A DNA stretch of 64,000 nt, from assembly GCA_033239525.1 (NCBI GenBank), contig BSYO01000038.1, positions 8,683,041 through 8,747,040 on the forward strand. Reading direction: 5' to 3'. Position 1 is the stretch's first letter; every line of letters begins with the position of its first letter. The notes beneath the pieces were generated by a model, which saw only the letters and a program-made list of their open reading frames with translations, ran no database searches and was not told where the DNA came from. Shown here in pieces: positions 1 to 12,242 of this stretch. This stretch comes from Nepenthes gracilis. Taxonomy: Eukaryota; Streptophyta; Magnoliopsida; Caryophyllales; Nepenthaceae. The position numbers were made by a program, and so were the translations under genes.

Positions 1-13
1 ATTTAAATAATAA

Positions 14-958
14 GGTTATAATTATATTCACTATGGATTAATTTAAATAGCAATTAAACCCTTAATCAAAATAGAAATTGATACACCAATTTTATTATGT
101 TCAAGAGATCAAACGTTATTAAAATATAAAGACTCTATATTAGCAATTGTTCAATCTAATTTATGTAATGGACCAATTTATTTTAATTGTGTACCAAATT
201 TGACCGTTGACCTCAATGACCCAATTATACTGAACACATTAGTTCTTAATGTTTATCTTCCTAACTTAGCTCAATAGGAAGACAGAAGAGGATTTTTAAT
301 TCTTTATTGAATTTATTTTACATTACTCACTAGTCAATTTAATCTAAGATGTCTTATTCAGACTCTACCTGGTGAGACAATCGTATTACAAGTAGAAACT
401 GAACATGCTGCTACTTTTACTCCAAAATTATTAAAATTGGATGATATCACTTTACCACAAAACTGGCAAGTGAATCTTCCCCAACCGCCTAGACATATAA
501 TAAGAGAATTTACCAATATTACTTAAATACCTAAATGTGATATTATTTTTAATTTTAGTCAACCATAAAATGATTTACCTAGATCATTAAGCTATAATAA
601 TACAAGACCTCCGTCAATTATTTTTGAATATGAAAATCCTAGAAATGATTATGAAAATTTTAGACCATCAATAAAAACTAGATACCAATCTATGTATTCC
701 GATGATACAAGAAATATAGAAAGTAGAAACCGTATTCCTGAAATTATTACACAACCAACCCCACAATCACAAACTCTATCAAAAATACAAACTATTAATG
801 TAATAAATATTGAAAAAGAATTTATTCCAAACATAGATGCACTTAGAAAAGAATTTTTGTTAGAAAAAAATAATAATCTTAGAAATTAATTTTTTAATAC
901 TTTTACTAAAGAACAAACAAAAGAATATAGAATTACATGGAAACAAATAATAAATTAG
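14..958 (+). pseudogene. Endogenous pararetrovirus-type movement protein, decayed
   Basis: One reading frame (codons starting at positions equal to 2 mod 3) runs from the window edge to about 890 with no frameshift, but it has stops at 44, 275, 308, 524 and 566. The readable parts resemble the 30K-superfamily movement proteins of Caulimoviridae, which line plasmodesmata for cell-to-cell spread: an HYGLI-type start, TPILLCSRDQ, NLCNGPIYFNC, and later TIVLQVETEHA. The last open stretch, 692-889, is charged and ends LLEKNNNLRN. It is a truncated genomic relic and not a functional gene. The family call rests on motif recognition; the genus cannot be decided. A retroelement that captured a movement protein is the alternative. 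Confidence 0.6.
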
Positions 959-959
959 T

Positions 960-1945
960 TTGTTATCAGATAATATGTCATTAGATATTATTTTATAATA
1001 TTTCTGATAATTGTATTGAATATTTATTTCTATATTATTTCTAAGAGGTATTTGATAATCTATTGTCCATGTCCGAGTTAATTGAGAATGTTTTATTAGA
1101 GTAAATTGATTGTTATTTACTAATACAAGGTTATTAGTATTATTATAATTATTTTGTTTAATTTCTAAACTTGTTTTTATTCTGTCTTCATTAGAACAAA
1201 ATGAATTAGTTTTTGAACATATTTATTTTGGTAATTCTTTTTATGAAAAGATAAAATAATTATTTATAACTGAAGTATATAATTTTATATCAGAAAAGAT
1301 ATTGTTAAATCTTATAGTATATGAGTTCTGAAAATTATCATCATATAAACTTTTAATAATTATTTAATTTTGACCTTTACACAGAAAAAATATCAATTGA
1401 TTATAATTAGGTTGATTAATATGTTTAATAATTTCTTTATTTAAAATGTTTTGTTTAAATTCTAATTCCATAGATATATTAGACTTATTTTCTTTCTTTT
1501 GTTTACATTGTTTAGATTTATATTTAGGTTCTTTACATTTTCAGCATATAATTTTTAATAATTTATTTTCTTGAGATTTTTTATTTATTTTAGATGAGTT
1601 AAGTGCTTTTATAGATGGACAGGGTATTAAAGAATTTTCTTCAATATTTATGGATTGTGATTTAGAGAATGAAGAGCATGATATGGTTACGGTATTTCCT
1701 AAGAGAGTTAATGAATTTTTAATATTATTAGAATGTAATTGATTAATTTCTTGTTTGATACATTCTATAGAAATTTATTCTTGCTGATTTTGCATTGTAT
1801 TAGTTTGACTTATTTTTATTAAAAAATTTGATAGATTATTTATTTTCATGGTTAATTTATCTAAAAGTGCTTTTTTTTGTTGTGCAGAGGAGGTTAGTGT
1901 AACGTGATCTAAAATTGGTTCATTAATCTGGTAAGCCTTCTGCTA
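960..1945 (-). pseudogene. Decayed capsid/Gag-like frame with zinc-knuckle relic
   Basis: Read on the minus strand from about 1945 down to 960, one frame stays coherent with several internal stops. It is rich in Asn, Lys and Ile, as is the convergent frame at 14-958. Near 1545 it reads C-stop-K-C, four residues, Y, four residues, C, which is a CCHC zinc knuckle with the His position now Tyr. Upstream lies a Gln/Leu-rich stretch (SSAQQKKALLDKL) that could be a coiled coil. This fits a nucleic-acid-binding capsid/Gag segment of the same viral or retroelement source. The two frames converge tail to tail near 958, so the locus is rearranged. Product identity is inference. Confidence 0.4.
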
Positions 1946-2008
1946 AGCTATGTTATTTTCTTTTATCTGCTTTACGATTGTTGCTATTCATTTAAAACTT
2001 CCCTTCAG

Positions 2009-4347
2009 TTTTTTGGTAGCCCCGGAAAGCTGGGCTCCCATTTTCATCCAGGCAGCAGCTTGTTCGTTCCGAGTGAGGCAAACGCTATCATGACATCTAC
2101 CATTTGTTGTTCTGCAATGGCTGCCCTGCTTGTGTGTTTGTCCTGTGTAATGGGTCCTCTGCAACTGCTCAATCTTTATGGTATTCCCTACGCGGTTAGT
2201 CTCATATTTTTATTGACTGGTGAGTTTGTCTTACTTTTATGCTGTAATTTATTTCTCGATTATCTCTTGGTATCGTGGAAAGGTATGGAAAAGATCAGAT
2301 TCAACTCTAGTTTTGATCTTCAGTTTTCGTATTGAAAATTCTCCATTAATGATGGAAGTTCTACTCAATTTTCACCGGCTAAAACTAACTAATATTTTCC
2401 GTAGATTGTTGTTTCTTTGGTTGTTTTATGTCTTAATTAGCATTGGACTACCCAAACTTTGTCAAACAAAATCAAGAACTAATCTTTTTTATGATCGATT
2501 ACTAAATCTTTTGTTCAAATTAATCATTAGAAGAGTTGATTACATGCGTTCACAAGTAATAATAGCACAATAAAAACATACATAAATTTCTACGTGAAAA
2601 CTACTGGTAAGAATGAAGGAAAAAACTGTAGGATTTAGCATCTAAAATCTTTTCACTATAATGTGAATTTGGATTTACCACAAAACGTAAGCAAATTGAA
2701 CAACAAACACTGAGAGAGCAAATGGAACAAAACCCTTGATAAAATATTCTATACAGTAACTAAAATAACATGCCTTTGGATTTCAAAGCTTAACAAGTTT
2801 ACAAAATTTCCTCATTCATCTCTTTTATTTCTTCCTCTCAATTAAAACCCTAAAAATATTTGAAAATGACTCGCCTAAACTGCTATGAATATAGAAGAAA
2901 ATAGTTAAAAACTACAACAGTCATTTAAGCGACTGTTACATTGCTCACTTGTGACTAGCTATTGAAATTCTTTTTGGACCACAAGTCACTTGCTTGTAGA
3001 AGCTACTAGAAGGGTTTCACTTGAGCAAAATCTTGTCTAAATATTAACCGAATGACCCTATAAATACATAACTAAAAAATAACATGCACATTAGGTGTGA
3101 GAGTTACAAGGAATTTACTCAAAATATAACAAGTGTGACACTCGAGTCTAAACATTGAATTAACAAGGTAAGGGTTTCCATCACAAAGAACTTTCAGCCT
3201 ATAATAAAGTTAAGATTAACTTTTCAAAGATACAATTCAAAACTCCTAACAAAGCTGAAATGAGACATAAATAAAATTAGTCTAATCTAAGAAAACTATG
3301 GTTTGACACTTTGTGTGAAACTAGAACAATACTACTATATAAGCATCATAGAGGTGCTTCTACATTGTTTGTGAAAAGCTAATCAATTGGTCTTGTTGAA
3401 AAATAAACGGGAAAAAAACTTAACTTGTTAGGTAAAAGTTTAAGTATAGCTTCAAACCCTAATTATAGTTAAAATATCAGTAGATATATATCAATATTGT
3501 ATCCTTCCCCACCACCCTCCCCCTAAAATTGATATTATTTCGTAATATTATGAAAAAATTACTATAAATTATAATATATCAGTCGATATTTAAAATATTA
3601 TCTGAAATATTTTATATTTGTTTGTCAACTTATAATTCTCATATTTTTTTTTCTTTTGATAAATCTGATATCGATATATATTATTTGATATTTTGATATC
3701 CATATAGTCGCAACCGTTGCCATAGTACTCCCCCTCATGCAATTGCCCTTTTGGGTTTGCATAGTGGATCAAGTATAGGCAAATTCCACATGAATGATGA
3801 ATAATAATTATAAGAAAATAAGAATTTTAAGAATTAAACTCAAGATCACTTAACCAATAATTTTCTGTTAAGCAGTTAGTGAAGGTTTAAGAATAATTTT
3901 ATATTCTGATACATCTGGTTAATTGTGAAGGAATGGAGCCATCTTAGAGCAGGACTTACAACACTGGATCGTGATTACAGATGGATCAATAACATCCACC
4001 ACAACATTGGCACTCATGTGATTCATCATCTTTTCCCCCAAATCCCACACTACCACCTTATAGAAGCCGTGGTATCTACTAGTTGATCAACAAGAGTTCA
4101 TCTATATCAATTTTTCTCTATTGTAGCTTGATCCTGAGATGCTGATAATGGTAGTAATTTTTTTAATCTTCGATTGCAGACTGAGGAAGCTAAACCTATC
4201 CTTGGTAAGTACTATCGTGAACCAACGAAATCAAGGCCACTTCCATTACATTTGCTGGATATTCTTATGAGAAGCATGAAGCGTGATCAATATGTTAACG
4301 ATAGTGGCGAGGTTGTTTATTATGAAACCGACCAAAATCTTTTCTAA
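2009..4347 (+). pseudogene. 5'-truncated plastid omega-3 fatty acid desaturase pseudogene (FAD7/FAD8-like)
   Basis: Four exon-like blocks match the C-terminal half of plastid omega-3 desaturases, which convert 18:2/16:2 to 18:3/16:3 in chloroplast lipids. Block 2009-2194 encodes GSPGKLGSHFHPGSSLF and LYGIPYA, with GT at 2195. Block 2225-2282 ends WYRGK before GTATGG and has lost about 20 nt that should encode the YLHHHGHED stretch. Block 3929-4066 encodes [16 protein letters not shown], then [11 protein letters not shown] with the third His box (HVIHH) intact. Block 4178-4347 follows a TTGCAG acceptor, begins TEEAKPILGKYY and ends with its own stop. The transit peptide and the first two His boxes are absent; virus-like DNA lies directly upstream. 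The last two exons are remarkably clean. Confidence 0.8.
2283..3928 (+). other. Former intron of the FAD pseudogene, no gene
   Basis: The stretch lies between the GTATGG donor after WYRGK and the TTGTGAAG acceptor before EWSHL. It is AT-rich. An open frame at 2220-2573 overlaps the WYRGK exon and has no recognisable product beyond it. Around 3480-3720 there are dispersed ATATCGATAT/ATCAGTCGAT-type words, also seen at 33765-33995, that look like an old repeat. Nothing else is recognised. Confidence 0.45.
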
Positions 4348-6736
4348 GGCAACAAAGTCGGCAAATAAAGCTCGTCGGGAAGGCAATCAAATTATCGGCG
4401 GAAATGAGTTATCGACAATTGTAAAATGACTATTGATGATTTTCAAAGTCATATTATGACAACTCGATTGCAGTTATTATTGTCTTTCGTATTTATAGTT
4501 TTTTGTCAATAATAAAAATAGTAATAATAATAAAAGTAAAGTATTATGTACTAGCCATTCTGTTGATGGGCAACACTACGAACTTTCGACATACAATGAG
4601 AACTAATGCAAGTGTCTTTCAAATGACAAGGAATCTACAATTTGAATGGGGGAGATGCTTTTTGGACCACAATCATGTGAAGATGAGTAAATTGTGCTAT
4701 TTTTATATCTCATTTTCAATTAATTTTATTTGACAGTTGTATACGTGATTGATTTCATAAGTTAATATTTTTGAAGAAAGATGTAGCAACATTATTTTAC
4801 CAAAAATGGAGAAAAATCATATAGATTTATTTATGATCAAAATGAGATCGAAAAAACCTAGATCGATTGATCAAACAAACAACTCCTATGGCTCATATGT
4901 CGCTGAACAGATCTGGGTTGCATTAAATGGCCCTTCCGCGGTGTTTTCTAGGCCTTGGACTTGGAGGAACCTCCATCTAGCCACCGCTTCTCCTACAAGT
5001 CGGATTCTAGGCCAACCCAATAAACTACCAAACCCATCACTAGCTCCTCATGTCGTGAGGTTTAAATTTTTTACCCTCGACATGTCACGATAGGACGTAG
5101 TTGTGCAAGTCTTCACATGTGTTCCTTTCCCAGGCGTCCTATAGATTTTTGCTCTATTCGACAAGATTTGGTGCCGATTCAATCTTCTGTCGCTGGCGAT
5201 TTTCTCCCTATGATGATCTTTTGGCGTCAATGTAATCTTTTTGGTTTAATGCCGCTTGATCCCCTACTCCAACTATAAATGGAGGGGCTCTCTACACCTT
5301 ACTTCGTGAATCATCTTCAACAATTAAGTGGTGTGAGAGTTCGGAGCTGGCATGTAGCCTATGTAACCACAAGCTAGGATCGTTGGAGATTTTGGCCTAC
5401 TATTTGAAGCTAGAGTTCGAGGATGTGCCTAAAGTCTGCCTTGATTACTGTCTTTTGGGTTAGACCCGAACTAGCCTCGTATCAAACTAAATGAGGTTCA
5501 GATTTTAGGGGCCAATCTCCTCTTCTCTCAGTTGGTGTTGGGTAGCCTTCAAAGAGGTGGAGGGCTATGCTACCACCTACCGAGGGAGGAGCTTCCTTAA
5601 GTCCACATCGAACCTTAGGCCATCGCTACCACGTCAAGTCTCGCGTAGTTGCAGAGGCTCATGGACTATGTAGCCATGGCCAATTCCAGTGGACAATACT
5701 TAGTGGTCCCCTCCTGGGTGAGAACTAGTACTTTCACCTCATTCTTACAGGGGAGGACTTTTGTATGTTTTTCCAACCACGCAAACCTCTCAGGTCGGAT
5801 GCCACGAAAGTCAAACTGGGTGTTTTCCTCTCATAGCTGTCTTTCCGGAAGGCTGGTCGAATAAATATAGTCGAGTCGCTACTCCATATACTTTTTATTC
5901 CCTTCGGAGTCATACGTCCGCTGTTGTAAGCTTATCCTTTATAAGAAAGAATTAATGAATAGAACTACCTAACTTTTTTTTGCGTATTGCATGGCTCTAT
6001 TATTCTCGCATGATGTATGTAGTTGAAGTGCTATTGTGATGCTTTTTGTTGCTTGAACTCTGACAATCTGACATTTCAAACTATTGGCGACTCAGTCTTC
6101 TGGCGATCTGACTTGTAGCAGAGTATCCTAAATGCTTGGTTGGGATACAAGCTAGTTGAATCAACCTCGAGCTGCCAGGATTGCACGTAGCCAGTTGACA
6201 GTCTTAAAAAATGGAGTGTTAGGTCATTATTACCTGTGCTGTGCCACTGACTTGCTGATATAAGTATTAGGGCCACCAACTATCAGCGTGCTGTGTGGGG
6301 AGGCGTTACATCAATCATCATAACGAGGCCAGCGAACAAATGCGCCGCAGTACTGTGCGATAAGGGCATGTGTCGCAGTCATCATGGAGATGTGCCTTTT
6401 TGATATCCTAAAACAATGCCGTTGCAGGGCTGAGGTGTTAGCTATTTAGGCACTAGCGCTCAACCTTTTTACACTTCTTCATTCTCTAAACATTTCTGCC
6501 CTACTTAACCATTCTTCTTTCTATTTTTCACAATCTTTCGAATGGCTTTTTAGGGTGACACCTCTACCCTGCCAGATCGTCGTCCTAAGAAGAGCTATAG
6601 GGATCTGCTTTCCTGGACTTTCCTGAGCTAGCCTCTGACGAGGTGGCTCCTCCGTTGCTTACTCTCTCTAAGTAATACCGGTGGATTGTCCCAAAAGTAT
6701 TAAGTATTTTTAATTGAAAGACTATAGTATAAGTTT
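4348..6736. other. Unassigned region, probably decayed repeat
   Basis: No gene is supported. From about 4900 to 6500 the DNA is richer in GC than its surroundings and all frames are broken. A TATA-like CTATAAATGGAGGGG sits at about 5270 and is followed by a transcript-like stretch, and a second promoter-like stretch precedes an ATG near 6542. This resembles LTR leaders followed by decayed gag-type coding DNA, but I could not identify a domain. Confidence 0.3.
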
Positions 6737-6761
6737 TATATATATATATATATATATATAT
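6737..6761. repeat. (TA)n microsatellite
   Basis: An uninterrupted TA dinucleotide run of about 12 units, ending in TATGGG. Confidence 0.9.
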
Positions 6762-6789
6762 GGGTCTTCTATCTATTAATATCCACTAC

Positions 6790-7667
6790 ATAAAGCTATT
6801 AGCCTAATACTCATCTTGTCTTAATAGGCAACAGGCGACGAAATTGGGCCAATTCAGAAGTTGATCTACAACTAAATAGGATGATTGGATAGTCCCAAGA
6901 AAAGCTTGCTCAGTTTAGGCTATACAAGTTATTCTATATCCAAATCTTATACACCGGGAAAATTGCCCACTAAAAAGGGCAGCATTCATTGCAATGAAGC
7001 TTCAATACTAAACCCATGACAACCAACCCCATGAAAAGACTTGTAGCATGTGTAGGAGAGTTCCCATTTGTCTTTTTATATTAAAGTGAAACTAATAGAC
7101 ATGATCTACAATGTTGTACAACCAACTTTAAATTAGATAGAAAAACGTCTTGTTAGGTCCACTATGCTTAAAAATCTTTTAGCAGTCAGTAAGACAAATC
7201 ACAGAGCCGATCACGAGAACCTTAGCTGATAAGTCTAAGGCTGCCGCCTTATTAATAAACATGACAAGTTGTACCCTCGTTTTTTCAAGGTTACTTTCAA
7301 GACTTTTGACTTTTTCTTCTAAAGAAGCATTGCAACATTTTTAACTTGACTACAATGCATTGGGATTGTTTAAATTTATTTGCCACGTGTCATCTCTCTT
7401 AAGCTAAATCTAAATTCTTTTTTAGAATTATTTGGACTCTTTTCAATTTAAGGTTCTCTTTGAACTTGTTATAGATCTCTTAGAGGCCATCATACTCATT
7501 GTCCGATTCGACCCAAAGGTAACTAGAAAGGGTGGAGTTCATAATAATACGCTCTTGACTTGCCTTTAATATCATTACGATCAAGAAAATTTTAATTGAT
7601 AAAGATTAACTGCTAATCATTTCAACACAAAATGGGCCTAGGAATAGTGGTAAGGCTTTGATACCAA
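6790..7667 (-). pseudogene. Copia-type gag fragment with primer-binding site
   Basis: On the minus strand a primer-binding site TGGTATCAAAGCC (7666-7654), close to the tRNA-iMet type, abuts an LTR edge at 7669. Downstream, from about 7500 to 7200, the protein reads EYDGL-stop-EIYNKFKENLK and then KSLESNLEKTRVQLVMF with LDLSAKV. This follows the C-terminal half of Gag in the complete element at 45692-52350 (EFDGLQEAYDKLF; LESELEATRKDLKQF; KLDHMLG). The N-terminal gag half is deleted. It is a dead fragment of the same gag-only family. Confidence 0.55.
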
Positions 7668-7668
7668 G

Positions 7669-8100
7669 TGTTAAAGTCATGGTGCCTTTCAGAGAAATTT
7701 CAAACGCTCTTCAAACCCAAATATCAATACACAAATATGAAATGTTCAATATTTAATATATGTAAAATATATTTGGGTCTAAAAAATTCAAAGTCTTTAA
7801 TAGAATTTCATAACATCCATCAATGCAATCAATCATTAAAAAAATTAATATAAAAAGCTCTAAAAAAATATCAAATTTTAATAATACAGAAAAACACAAT
7901 AAAAAAAAATTTAGGCTATCTAGTAGCCACAAGAAACTTTGCTATAAAATAGAAAGCCATCTTTTTCATAATAGGGATAATATATTAGCCTCTTAGATGA
8001 CTTACTACTAAAGTGACTCGTAATATGTATCTTTTTTATGTATCAGACACATATCTATAACCTCTTGAGCTTCTAGGTAACTTTGCTTGAGAACAACTCC
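7669..8100 (-). mobile_element. LTR remnant next to the gag fragment
   Basis: The LTR edge is inferred from TGTTAAAGTC immediately beside the minus-strand primer-binding site. No partner LTR is visible and the outer boundary is lost in AT-rich DNA, so the right coordinate is approximate. Confidence 0.3.
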
Positions 8101-8629
8101 CATAATCAAATATATCAAAGAATTATTAGCATCATTGTTTAGGGAACGAGGGGGCCTTCATTTCTTAACAAGATAGAGGTAATTATTTTTTAACTTTAGG
8201 CCACTTATTTTTAAATAGATGGCCAACTGATTTTAATTAATCTTTTATTTTTTTACAAAATAGTTAAATTATAACTATATATTTAAAAATAAACAGTCTA
8301 AATATTAAAAATAATTTCTTTTAACTTCTTTAAAAGATAAAGACCTCTTTATTTTGATTTAATATTGACATGGGAATATAACTTTCTAAAATAATATCTT
8401 TATTGGGTTTTATTATTCTCAAGTGCTTAGAAATAATAATTTCCCACAAAATCATGAAAACGCCGCAGCCCTTCACTATCTCTATGTGGAATGCACTCCG
8501 TTCCCATCTTTCCCATTTCATTTGTACTTTCTCATCGAACCATGATGCTCACAACATCTTATATTCTTCGTCTTCTTTAGCATAATATTTGCCATTTTTA
8601 GTGTAAGTAATGCCCAATGTTTTTATTTA
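8101..8629. other. AT-rich stretch without a recognised feature
   Basis: Only short open frames of about 60 codons on both strands, which overlap each other. Nothing recognisable. Confidence 0.4.
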
Positions 8630-9430
8630 CATTGATAATATTATAATTTTTATATATTAAATAACTATAAAAATAATTGTGTAGTAAAAAATTATAAAAA
8701 ATCAGGCTCGAAATCTAATAGACACCAATTCTCACTCTTGTATGTATTTTAAGCAAAAGTATCACACATAAGAAATACATATGGGGCATTCATGCATGAA
8801 TTAGACAATATATGTGACGTCTGATGTACTCCTAATACAGTACTTGTATATACTTTTGTCAACAAATGGTGCCCAATATGTGCCTATCTTACACTCGTGC
8901 GTCAATTTAGGTATGAAATGATCGTATGCACTGAGCTGGTCATTTCACGTGAAAAAGGGGAGAGAATAGAGAGATAGAAAAGAGAGGAAAAAGGAGAAGA
9001 GAAATAGGGAGAAGGAAATGAATTCTTAAGTCATTTCGTAACATATCGCTAGATTTAATATTTAGAACAAGTATATCTAATTTCATTCTTTGGTTTATTG
9101 TTTAAGTTATTTGATTTTACTTTCAATTTTTGTGTTTATAGTATATATATGTTACCTTTTATACCCATTTTTAAATGTTATTGTATGTATATGTATTTTA
9201 TCAAATATTTTAATATTTTATTTAATTTTATCAAATATTTGACCATTTTATTTGTTTTCATCAAACATGTATATATTTTGGATGACTATATTCTTATATT
9301 GAAATATGGTGAAGAAAGGCCATGAAATATTGGTACTTTGGACCTTGCATGTGGCTTACATGTAAACATTTATTGAGGACCTTATTTTATTATCAGATCT
9401 AATTTTGTATTTTTTTATTGGGTGTAAAAG
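8630..9430 (+). mobile_element. Gypsy-type LTR fragment
   Basis: Contains the same order of signals as other LTRs in the window: a zone with degenerate CTTGAT/GTGCC-type words (8760-8950), then a GA-rich leader (AGAGAGGAAAAAGGAG around 8970), then long AT-rich DNA. No coding frame and no target duplication. The call is by resemblance to 12684-21504, 41060-41965 and 62260-63640. Confidence 0.35.
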
Positions 9431-10533
9431 TGAAAGGAACAAATTGTTTTGAATCACAAGAATATTTCGATCCCTCAATAAATTTACAGAATAAAAATCA
9501 CAAAATATATAATATACGTAAAATATATTCTAATCTATATGTAAATAATAAATAATGAAAGTAAGAAAAATAAAGATGTAATTTTTTATAATGAAAGAAA
9601 ATCTCGATAACTACCACTATTGAGTACAACCCTTTGGATTTCAATAGCCAGGAAATATACACACTATAAAAATTAACTTACAGATTGAATGGTACAGACG
9701 CACTAACATGTCTGACTTCTAATTAATCTTTTCTTACGAACCACTTGAATTGTCGTACACCCCTGAATCCAAATTTTTAGGTCACCGACGTCATCAATGA
9801 AGGTTAACAGGTGGAAAGAGGTATAAAGGATAAAGTGAAATGTGATGAGAAAACTTTGGCTATGAATCACAATTGTAAAAATTAAGTTTTCTTAAATAGA
9901 ATAATGTAAAAGTATAAAAAATTTGATTTTTCTTTGAAACGACCGTCAAAAACTCAAGCAAAAAGTCAGGGTAAATGAATTAAGATGGTTATATATAGGG
10001 AGGCTCAAAAACCTAAGTAAAAAATATGACCGTTGGTGAAATGTGCATCGCAGCTCGTGCTCGAGCGTGACTCGAGCGCATGGAGGGCACGCTTAGGATT
10101 TCATGGGCTACATCCCTCGGTGCTCAAGTGGGGCTCGAACTAGCTTCAAGCAGAGGGTCTAATAGATTTAGCGCTCGAGTGAAGTTTGGACGAGCAGTAG
10201 GCACATGCTTATTAGAAATTGGGCTTGAGCGTTGAGCGGGCGAGCCGCTGGTGCCAGGTTACTAGAAACGAGGCTCGAGCGCTGATCAGGCACGTAGCGG
10301 GCACTAGCATACTGGAAATGGGGCTCGAGTTCACACAAGCATACAGCAGATGAAGCCTCTCGAGAAAGGCACTCAGGCGCAATTCAGACACACAGTAGGC
10401 ATGAAATTGAGCACGGCATTTTAGCAAATGACAAGAGATATATTCTGATGCAAATCTTCAGCAGAATACAGTTAGTGCCAATAACAAACTAGATATGGTT
10501 ACAGAATATGCCAACACATAAATGAGTCTAACA
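9431..10533 (-). mobile_element. 3' LTR of a gag-only-family element (truncated copy)
   Basis: Begins TGAAAG and ends TCTAACA on the plus strand, and follows the LTRs of the element at 45692-52350 along its length. Shared segments include the TTTCGA(C/T)CCC block, the ACTTACAG block, the ACACGT/ATACGT AT-rich block and the ATATGCCAA...GTCTAACA terminus. On the minus strand it is preceded by a purine tract (AAAGTGAAAAAT at 10545-10534), a decayed polypurine tract. U3 carries CTCGAG palindromes at 10060, 10071, 10274 and 10324; a TATA-like CCCTATATATAACC lies at about 10000. The 5' LTR is missing. Confidence 0.65.
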
Positions 10534-10859
10534 ATTTTTCACTTTGACAATTCTGTGACAAAATCTCATCCAAAATATAAAGCAAAATATAAGAGAATTA
10601 TAAGTTCAGATACTACCGAGATAAAAACTATGTACATAAAGATCTATACCTAATGGATACTAGGTACAATACAAATAAAGTACATAAAAATTTACAAAAG
10701 AGCTACCATGCCAAAACTATAGCTGTTGTGCCTGTTCAACAATTGTTAGTATAAGAATAGAGAAAAGCACAGTACACAAATAGATAACAATTAAGATTAC
10801 TATAATAGGAATCAAATAATATAATTAGTAAACATATAACATAATTAGTAAATATGAAT

Positions 10860-10990
10860 CAACAGTACACTAGTCTCCCCTATCAAAATCAATTGAACAC
10901 AAGTCTCCCCCTAACACAATCAACGGGACGCTTCCCCTGAACAAAACAATTCCCTAAATAATGTATGACTTCCCCCTAGCAAAGACATCT
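10860..10990 (-). other. Polypurine-tract-like cluster
   Basis: Four to five CTCCCC(CT)-type tracts on the plus strand (TCTCCCCTAT, TCTCCCCCTA, CTTCCCCTGA, CTTCCCCCTA) read as AGGGGGAG-like tracts on the element's sense strand, upstream of the true 3' tract. The same cluster occurs at 19635-19730 and 47108-47210. Confidence 0.5.
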
Positions 10991-12215
10991 CCCATTTTTG
11001 TCATGAAGGGTCAAAGAGGAGACATCACTTTGAGCTTGAAAAATCACCGGAAGATGACTGAGTTGAAGATTGACGAGCAAACTACCACCACAAATAAACG
11101 AGCTCATCCTCCTGAGTAGCCCAACGAGAATCAAGACACTCAAAGCCGGCAAGCATATCCGACCGCAATAGGGTGTGAGATGCATAGAAGCGCTCCTAAA
11201 AAATAGAACTTTCAAAGCTGATCGATAATCCAGAAAAGCTAACCCATAAGTGTAGAGGAGGAAGAGGTAGAGTGTCAGGGTAGAGTGGAGGGACTAGGAC
11301 ACAAGGGATCAGGGTAGGACGAGCCTAAACCAGATGGTCCATCATCGGTCAAGAAAAGAGGAACCTCGGGAGGGGCTCATTGAGAGGATCGGCAGGATCT
11401 AGAGAAAAGCGATGAGTGTGCAACCAGTTTTGGGCAAATGTAGTATGGGTAATGGACCACGCAAACAGCAGAGAAAGATCGAGAAATGAAACTCTTAAAC
11501 CCTTGACCAATCCCTGAATGAGACAACCATGTGGAAGGTTGTCATCCTTTTCGGACTCAAAATGAGCTATGATGTGAGAACAGAAGTGGGACGTTAGGTT
11601 AATGGGCTGCCCACTCAAGAGAGTATAGAAAATAGGGCCTTATTAAGGAGGATGGAGGAGAAGTGAAAGACCAAAAAAATATTATTTAGCATAATCCGGC
11701 TCATGGACATTCTCCGAGGAGAGAGATGCTTAGTTTTGAAGGACCTCACATTCTATCCCGTTGGAGAGCCATGAAGAAAAGAAGCGATCTCGTGGTGGTG
11801 TGGCATCAAACACATGGTGTACGAATAATCAGGATTTTTCACCCGAGAAATATTAACAACCCAAGCGATCATGTCTAGGGTAAGTCGGAGGTGACACCCC
11901 CTCAAAAAGGTAGAAAATGAATAGATTTGATAATCATGAATGTTTAAGTAGAATTCTTGAACTAAAAATGTGGAACGGGGTGATCAGATTGGTAAGGACC
12001 GGCTCCTAATAGTGATCTATGAATACAAAAGAGATGGACAGGTCAAGAGAGGCAAGGTCAACTTTCCGTTTAAGGAAAAGTTGCCTTTGAGACATATGCA
12101 AATTGACCAGGGTTTTAGCCTCATCATTGATGAATCGATCAGAAGCGGAGAGCCCACCTAGCCAGTAACGTTTCCGAATAGATTTGCGAGTAAGGGATTT
12201 ACGCATAATAGACAT
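10976..12215 (-). pseudogene. Relic of the accessory ORF2 of the gag-only family
   Basis: The N-terminal part starts at an ATG at 12215 and reads MSIMRKSLTRKSIRKR, then ASDRFINDEAKTL, which parallels MSAPRKSMSRKSS and APDRFISPEAESL in the element at 45692-52350. A C-terminal part (11618-11349) contains LSGQPINLTSHF and CLIQGLVKGL, matching LSGQPIDLPFHF and CLIQRLLAGL. Frameshifts and stops separate the two. The CAG just before the ATG is conserved and coincides with the proposed splice acceptor of the better copy. Function unknown; it resembles plant proteins annotated as 'putative plant transposon protein'. Confidence 0.6.
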
Positions 12216-12242
12216 CTGAGATGTAGAGATAGAGAAGATCAT

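Noticed and set aside
2220..2573. 117-codon hydrophobic frame as a membrane protein
   Set aside because: Only WYRGK is recognisable, which belongs to the desaturase relic; the rest is former intron.
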